NCBI GenBank assembly: GCA_963575745.1 | Contig: CAUYUJ010015282.1 | Coordinates: 738,651-779,150 of the forward strand | Source: Prorocentrum cordatum | Taxonomy: Eukaryota > Sar > Dinophyceae > Prorocentrales > Prorocentraceae | Direction of reading: 5' to 3' | DNA: 40,500 nucleotides | Shown here: positions 36,795-40,500 of the stretch, one piece after another | How positions within the stretch are numbered: position 1 is the stretch's first letter | How the letters are laid out: every line of letters starts with the position of its first letter | Notes under the pieces: model-generated | Databases searched by the model: none | The model's input: only the letters and a program-made list of their open reading frames with translations | Told to the model about the DNA's origin: nothing | Translations under genes and position numbers: made by a program

Positions 36795-37262
36795 CACTTA
36801 TTTCACGAATCCCTTGCAACAAATGGGACGAAGTGCACACGCGCGCGTTGTCGCGCGCGCATGCCGAAATCCTTCAAAAACCTTCGGTGCTGGAAGGATT
36901 TCGCAATCGAGTTTCCAAAACACATACAAAAACACATGGTTTCGAAACACTGATTTGCTAAAGAAGCTTCCGCGCGAGCTCTTGCGAAACCTTAAGAAAA
37001 CCATAGGTTTTTCAAGATTTTCGCAACATGCTACCAAACGGGCTTCGCGCGCGCATGTCGAAATCTGTCGAACGCCCTTGCGCGTGTGCCGTCGCGAGAA
37101 TCCTCTGCACAAAAATGGGACGAAGTGCAGACGCGCGCGTCGTCGCAGGCGTATGCTGAAAACCTTCAAAACCCATCGGTTTCGGAAGGATTTCAAAATC
37201 GTGCGTCCAAAAAACCTACAAAAACCTAAGGTTTCGCAACACGAATTTTCAACAAAAGCGTG
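36795..37262. repeat. Degenerate ~290-bp tandem repeat, AT-richer
   Basis: ATGGGACGAAGTGCA occurs at 36823 and 37115 (292 apart), each followed by GACGCGCGCG-like DNA, GAAATCCTTCAAAA-type words and ACCTACAAAAACC-type words. A shorter related stretch lies between (about 37000-37070). No gene is supported on either strand, although the minus strand is open for over 600 bases. Confidence 0.7.
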
Positions 37263-37264
37263 CG

Positions 37265-37802
37265 CGCGCGCTCTTGCGTCGTCGTCGTCGTCGTCGTCGC
37301 CGTCCTCCCTCCTCCCGCGTCGTCGTCGTCGTCGTCGCCTACGTCGTCGTCTGTCTTTTCTCGTGTTCGTCGTCGTCCTCTTTGCCGTCGTGGTCGTTTC
37401 CGTCGTCGTTGTCGCCGTGGTCGTCCGTCCTCCTCCCACGTCGTCGTCGTCGTCCGTCGTCGGCGTCTCGTCGTCGGTTCTATTTCGTTACCGTTGTCGT
37501 CGTCGTTGTCGTCGTCGTCTTCCCTTCTCCCTCGTCGTTGTCGTCGTCGGCGTCGCCGTCCTTCCTCCTTCGTCGTCGTTCGCGTCGTCGCCGTCCTCCC
37601 TCCTCCCTCGTCGTTGTCGTCGTTGTCGTCGTTGTCGCCGTCGTCGTCCTTCCTCCTCCCTCGTCGTCGCCTTCGTTGGCGTCGTCGTCGTCGTCTTCGT
37701 CGTCGTCGGCGTCGGCGTCGTTGTCGTCGTCGAAGTCGTCGGAGACGTCGTCGGTGTCGTCGTCTTCGTCGTTGTCGTCGGTGTCGTCGTCGTCGGTCTC
37801 AA
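37265..37802. repeat. (GTC)n/(GTCGTT) microsatellite block
   Basis: About 540 bases of CGTCGTCGTC with CCTCCTCCC and TTGTCGTCG interruptions. All three plus frames are open (Ser, Val, Arg runs). Repeat, not gene. Confidence 0.95.
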
Positions 37803-37969
37803 GAGGTTTTGCAAACCAAGTTGCGGGTGGGAGGGAGGGGTGTTTGCGCGAGCACTGGAGAGGACAGCTTCAAGTTGAGCAAGTGATTGGTTCCATCCTT
37901 AGTAGAGGCCATCTGTTACCAAAAGGGCGGCCCCCCGAGCGCCGGGCGTGGCCCCCGGTTGCCTCGGCG

Positions 37970-38110
37970 GGTGTCCCAATGGTTGTGGTTGTCCCGATGG
38001 TTGTCCCAATGGTTGTCCCCATGGATGCCCCGATGGTTGCCCCGACGGTTGTCCCGATGGTTGTCCCGATGGGTGTCCCGATGATAGATAGATGGGTTGA
38101 TACATAGATC

Positions 38111-38141
<31 letters not shown>

Positions 38142-38259
38142 ATATATATATATTGATATTGTCCCGATGGTTGTCCCGACCGTTGTCCCGATGGATGTCC
38201 CGATGGGTGTCCCGATGTGTGTCCCGATGGTTGACACACATATATATACATATTTATAC

Positions 38260-38294
<35 letters not shown>

Positions 38295-38295
38295 G
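37970..38295. repeat. 12-bp GTTGTCCCGATG minisatellite with TA/TATG runs
   Basis: GTTGTCCC(G/A)ATG units at 37974-38085 and again at 38160-38235, with TATG and TA runs between (38115-38155) and after (38240-38292). Being 12 bases long, the unit keeps one frame (VVPM repeats). Confidence 0.92.
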
Positions 38296-38900
38296 AGTAG
38301 GGCCGGGCGCCCCCAGGAGCGTCCGAAGCGTCCCAGAGGGCCCCTGGGACCGCCAGGAACAGTTCGAGACCGCCCAAGACGGCCCGCGAGCGCTCCAAGA
38401 CGCGCATAGATAGCCTCAGGAATGGCCAGGAAGGCCCGAAGACGTTCCAAGAGAGCTCCATGAGGCCCCGAAGGCATCCCAAGAGGCCTCCCAAGAGAGC
38501 CCCGACAAGCCAAAATCGTTGATTTGTATCGTTTTTTTCTAGGTTTTTGGCCTTCTCCCTTTTTGTGGGTTCCGACGCTCCAAGGCCGTCCAAGAGTCTC
38601 CCAAATCCGCTCCAAGACGGCCGAAGAGGCCCCCAAGACCGCCCCAAGACGGCCCAAGAGACCCCCAACATCGTCCCAAGACGGCCCAGGAGAGCCCCAA
38701 GGTGGCCCAGGAGCTGCCCAAGATGGTTCCAGGAGTGCCCCGACAGGGCTTCAAGACTGCCTAAGCGAGCCCAGCGGTCCCCAAGAGGGCCCCGCGAGGC
38801 CCCAAGAGGCCCCAAAGAGGCCCCCAAGAGCCTCCCCGCAGGCCCCCAGAAGCCCCCAAGAGGCCCAACAATTGCCCTCAGCGCGCCCCAAGACGCCTCC
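38296..38900 (+). repeat. CCAAGAGGCCCC minisatellite with core sequence
   Basis: CCCAAGACGGCCC and CCCCAAGAGGCC units across 600 bases. The core at 38510-38585 has AAAATCGTTGATTTG, GGCCTTCTCCCTTTTTGTGG and TTCCGACGCTCCAAG, the best match to the core at 9504-9577. Confidence 0.85.
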
Positions 38901-39145
38901 GAGAGGCCCCCAAGAGGCCCACTGGAGGCCCTCAGAAGGTCGTCCCCGTCATGTTCCCCGAAGATGGTCCGGGAACATGATTCCGCGCCTTGGAGGAGTA
39001 TTCTGCGCTTTCCGAGGCGCCTTCCGAGGCGCCTTGGACGACATACTACGTTTCTATAGATTGTCCTTCTCCTGTGTACACAATCCTACATGTCTTACGT
39101 ATGGGTCTCTCTCTCTCTCTCTCTCTCTCTATGTATATATTTACG

Positions 39146-39190
<45 letters not shown>
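38896..39190 (+). repeat. Hairpin cassette, copy 1
   Basis: Starts CCTCCGAGAGGCCCCCAAG. Includes a hairpin (38949-38980: TCATGTTCCC against GGGAACATGA), TTCCGCGCCTTGGAGGA, TTCCGAGGCGCCTT, then TTGTCCTTCTCCTGTGTACA and TACGTATGGGTCT, and ends in CT and TA runs (39108-39190). Confidence 0.88.
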
Positions 39191-39192
<2 letters not shown>

Positions 39193-39299
39193 ACATATAT
39201 GTATGTATGTATATATATACCCCTCCCCCAAGCCCTCCCGAGTCGTGCCACTTCCTTCTTCCACGTATTTCAAATTCTTCCCCATATATAGAGGCCCCC

Positions 39300-39583
39300 A
39301 AGATGCCCAACAATGGCCCTGAGCGCGCCCCAAGACGCCTCCAGGAGAGCCCAACAGGCCTCCGAGAGGCCCCCAAGAGGCCCACTGGAGGCCCTCAGAA
39401 GGTCGTCCCCATCATGTTCCCGGAAGGCGGTCCGGGAACATGATTCCGCGCCTTGGAGGAGTATTCTGCGCTTTCCGAGGCGCCTTCCTATGTTTATATA
39501 TATATATATATATTGTCCTTCTCCTGTGTACACAGTCCTACATGTCTTACGTATGGGTCTATATATATATATATATATACAGG
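39300..39583 (+). repeat. Hairpin cassette, copy 2
   Basis: Same order as copy 1. The hairpin at 39411-39444 is a perfect ATCATGTTCCCGGA / TCCGGGAACATGAT pair with a 6-base loop. A TA run has replaced the piece between the GGCGCC block and TTGTCCTTCTCC. Ends in a second TA run (39560-39580). Confidence 0.88.
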
Positions 39584-39760
39584 CCTCCGAGAGGCCCCCA
39601 AGAGGCCCACTGGAGGCCCTCAGAAGTCGTCCCCATCATGTTCCCGGAAGGCGGTCCAGGAACATGATTCCGCGCCTTGGAGGATTCTGCGCCTTCCGAG
39701 GCGCGTTGGACGACGTACGAATCATATTCTTGAACGCTTTCCGGGAACATGATTTCTCAC
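39584..39760 (+). repeat. Hairpin cassette, copy 3, shorter
   Basis: CCTCCGAGAGG start, hairpin at 39635-39668 with one change in the right arm (CCAGGAACATGAT), then CGCGCCTTGGAGGATTCTGC. A single arm, CCGGGAACATGATTT, recurs at about 39742 and 39817. Confidence 0.85.
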
Positions 39761-39959
39761 CGTTTCGGAACGCTTTCCTTTTGCTGCGGTGCTCTGGGGG
39801 GAAGGGACGGGGGTCCGGGAACATGATCGGGAGGTTAGGGAACGAGGGTTTGGAGAGGAGCAGTAGGACAGACGGACGGGGCCCGGGGGCGGGGGTGGGG
39901 TGGTGCCACCGGTTGGCATGGCCGCCCCGGGCGTCTTGTGGGGTCCACGAACCCGCCCA

Positions 39960-40356
39960 AAACCATTGAGGCCCCAAAGACAGCCCAAGAGGCCCACAAG
40001 ACAGCCTCAGCGAGGCCCAAGAGGGCCCCAAGACGCTCAAGAGCGCCCCAACAGGGCCCGAGATGGCTTGAAGATGGCCGAAGAGGGCCCCAAGAGGGTC
40101 TTCAAGAGGCAAACACCGGCCTATTTCCATTCGTAAAGCATACATTTTCAGCATACTCGTTTGCTTGGTCCTCACAGTGCGCCAGACGCCCCCGAGCCCC
40201 AAGACAGCCCAAGAGAGACCCAAGAGGGCCCACGACGGCCCAAACGGGTCGTCCTGTGAGGCTCACGGAACCCCCCCAAGACGGCCCAAGGGGCCCCAAA
40301 GCCGGCCCAGGAGGCCCCCAAGACGGCCTCAGGAAGGCCCAAGAGGGCCTCGTTCG
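39960..40356 (+). repeat. CCAAGAGGCCC minisatellite
   Basis: CCCCAAGACG and CCCAAGAGGGCC units, broken by about 80 bases of unlike DNA (40107-40190). It leads to the last hairpin. Confidence 0.85.
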
Positions 40357-40394
40357 AAATCATGTTCCCGGAAGCCTCTCCGGGAACATGATTT
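40357..40394. other. ATCATGTTCCCGGA hairpin, fourth copy
   Basis: AAATCATGTTCCCGGA pairs with TCCGGGAACATGATTT across a 6-base loop. A 16-bp perfect stem, the longest of the family. Minisatellite flanks it. The window ends in GTTCGTTGATTTGCG (about 40473-40487), which looks like the start of another core copy. Confidence 0.88.
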
Positions 40395-40500
40395 CCGGGT
40401 TTCTAGGACGCCCAAGAAGGCCCCAGGACGGCCCCAAAAGGGACCTAAAAGGACCTTCAAAAAGGCCCGGATGGCCACAGTTCGTTGATTTGCGTGAGAT

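Noticed and set aside
37265-38107. Three overlapping frames of 200-350 codons
   Set aside because: All are readings of GTC triplets and then the 12-base minisatellite. No sequence outside the repeats supports a protein.

Overview
The window reads as nuclear DNA of a dinoflagellate. Three signs point there. (1) There are relict copies of the dinoflagellate trans-spliced leader (DinoSL): a clear one at about 29847-29867, a second at 31179-31194 and a weaker one on the minus strand at 26685-26700. (2) There are PPR-type repeats of the style common in these algae. (3) The one gene that can be pieced together from conserved exons appears to use GT, GA and GC intron donors. Base composition is high GC, probable coding segments have mostly G or C in third codon positions, and most of the DNA is low-complexity repeat. 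I cannot name the species; a Prorocentrum-like genome is only a guess. Nothing prokaryotic (operon, RBS, CRISPR) is visible. Long frames made of Glu, Asp, Ser, Arg or Gly are microsatellites read in frame, not genes.

Layout. 0-9 kb: repeats, candidate exons of unknown genes, three full copies of a 218-220 bp inverted-repeat element (MITE-like), and a candidate IPT/TIG-type exon at 8506-8589. 9.3-10.7 kb: a minisatellite and a minus-strand candidate exon. 10.7-15.6 kb: exons of a K+/H+ antiporter of the CPA2 family (KEA4-6/TMCO3 type), with introns packed with GGA repeats and, in the largest, a strong 51-nt hairpin. 15.7-16.3 kb: second copy of an interspersed repeat whose first copy is at 2.74-3.1 kb. 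16.76-18.21 kb: an intronless, frameshifted ammonium transporter pseudogene with an N-terminal Cys-rich part. 18.2-20 kb: weak coding remnants and GGA repeats.

20-25.4 kb is a satellite block: a 64-bp tandem array, a three-fold ~300-bp unit within a 622-bp duplication, and a ~385-bp satellite split by a ~1 kb extremely G-rich array. 25.7-26.6 kb: a minus-strand candidate gene with a possible relict leader. 27-29 kb: minisatellite, a candidate signal-peptide exon and microsatellites. 29.8-30.6 kb: the best small gene, with relict leader, a 131-codon frame and a likely intron that starts on its stop codon. 31.2-34.8 kb: PPR segments separated by CCAAGAGGCC-type minisatellite. 35-40.5 kb: almost pure repeats, including a ~150-bp foldback, a 14-bp minisatellite, a dispersed core sequence and a family of ATCATGTTCCCGGA hairpins.

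The genes do not form a pathway. The two transporters are unrelated neighbours. The common theme is mobility and copying: cDNA re-insertion shown by relict leaders, small inverted-repeat elements, and expansion of simple repeats inside introns and between genes. All splice sites are read by eye and no transcript has been seen.
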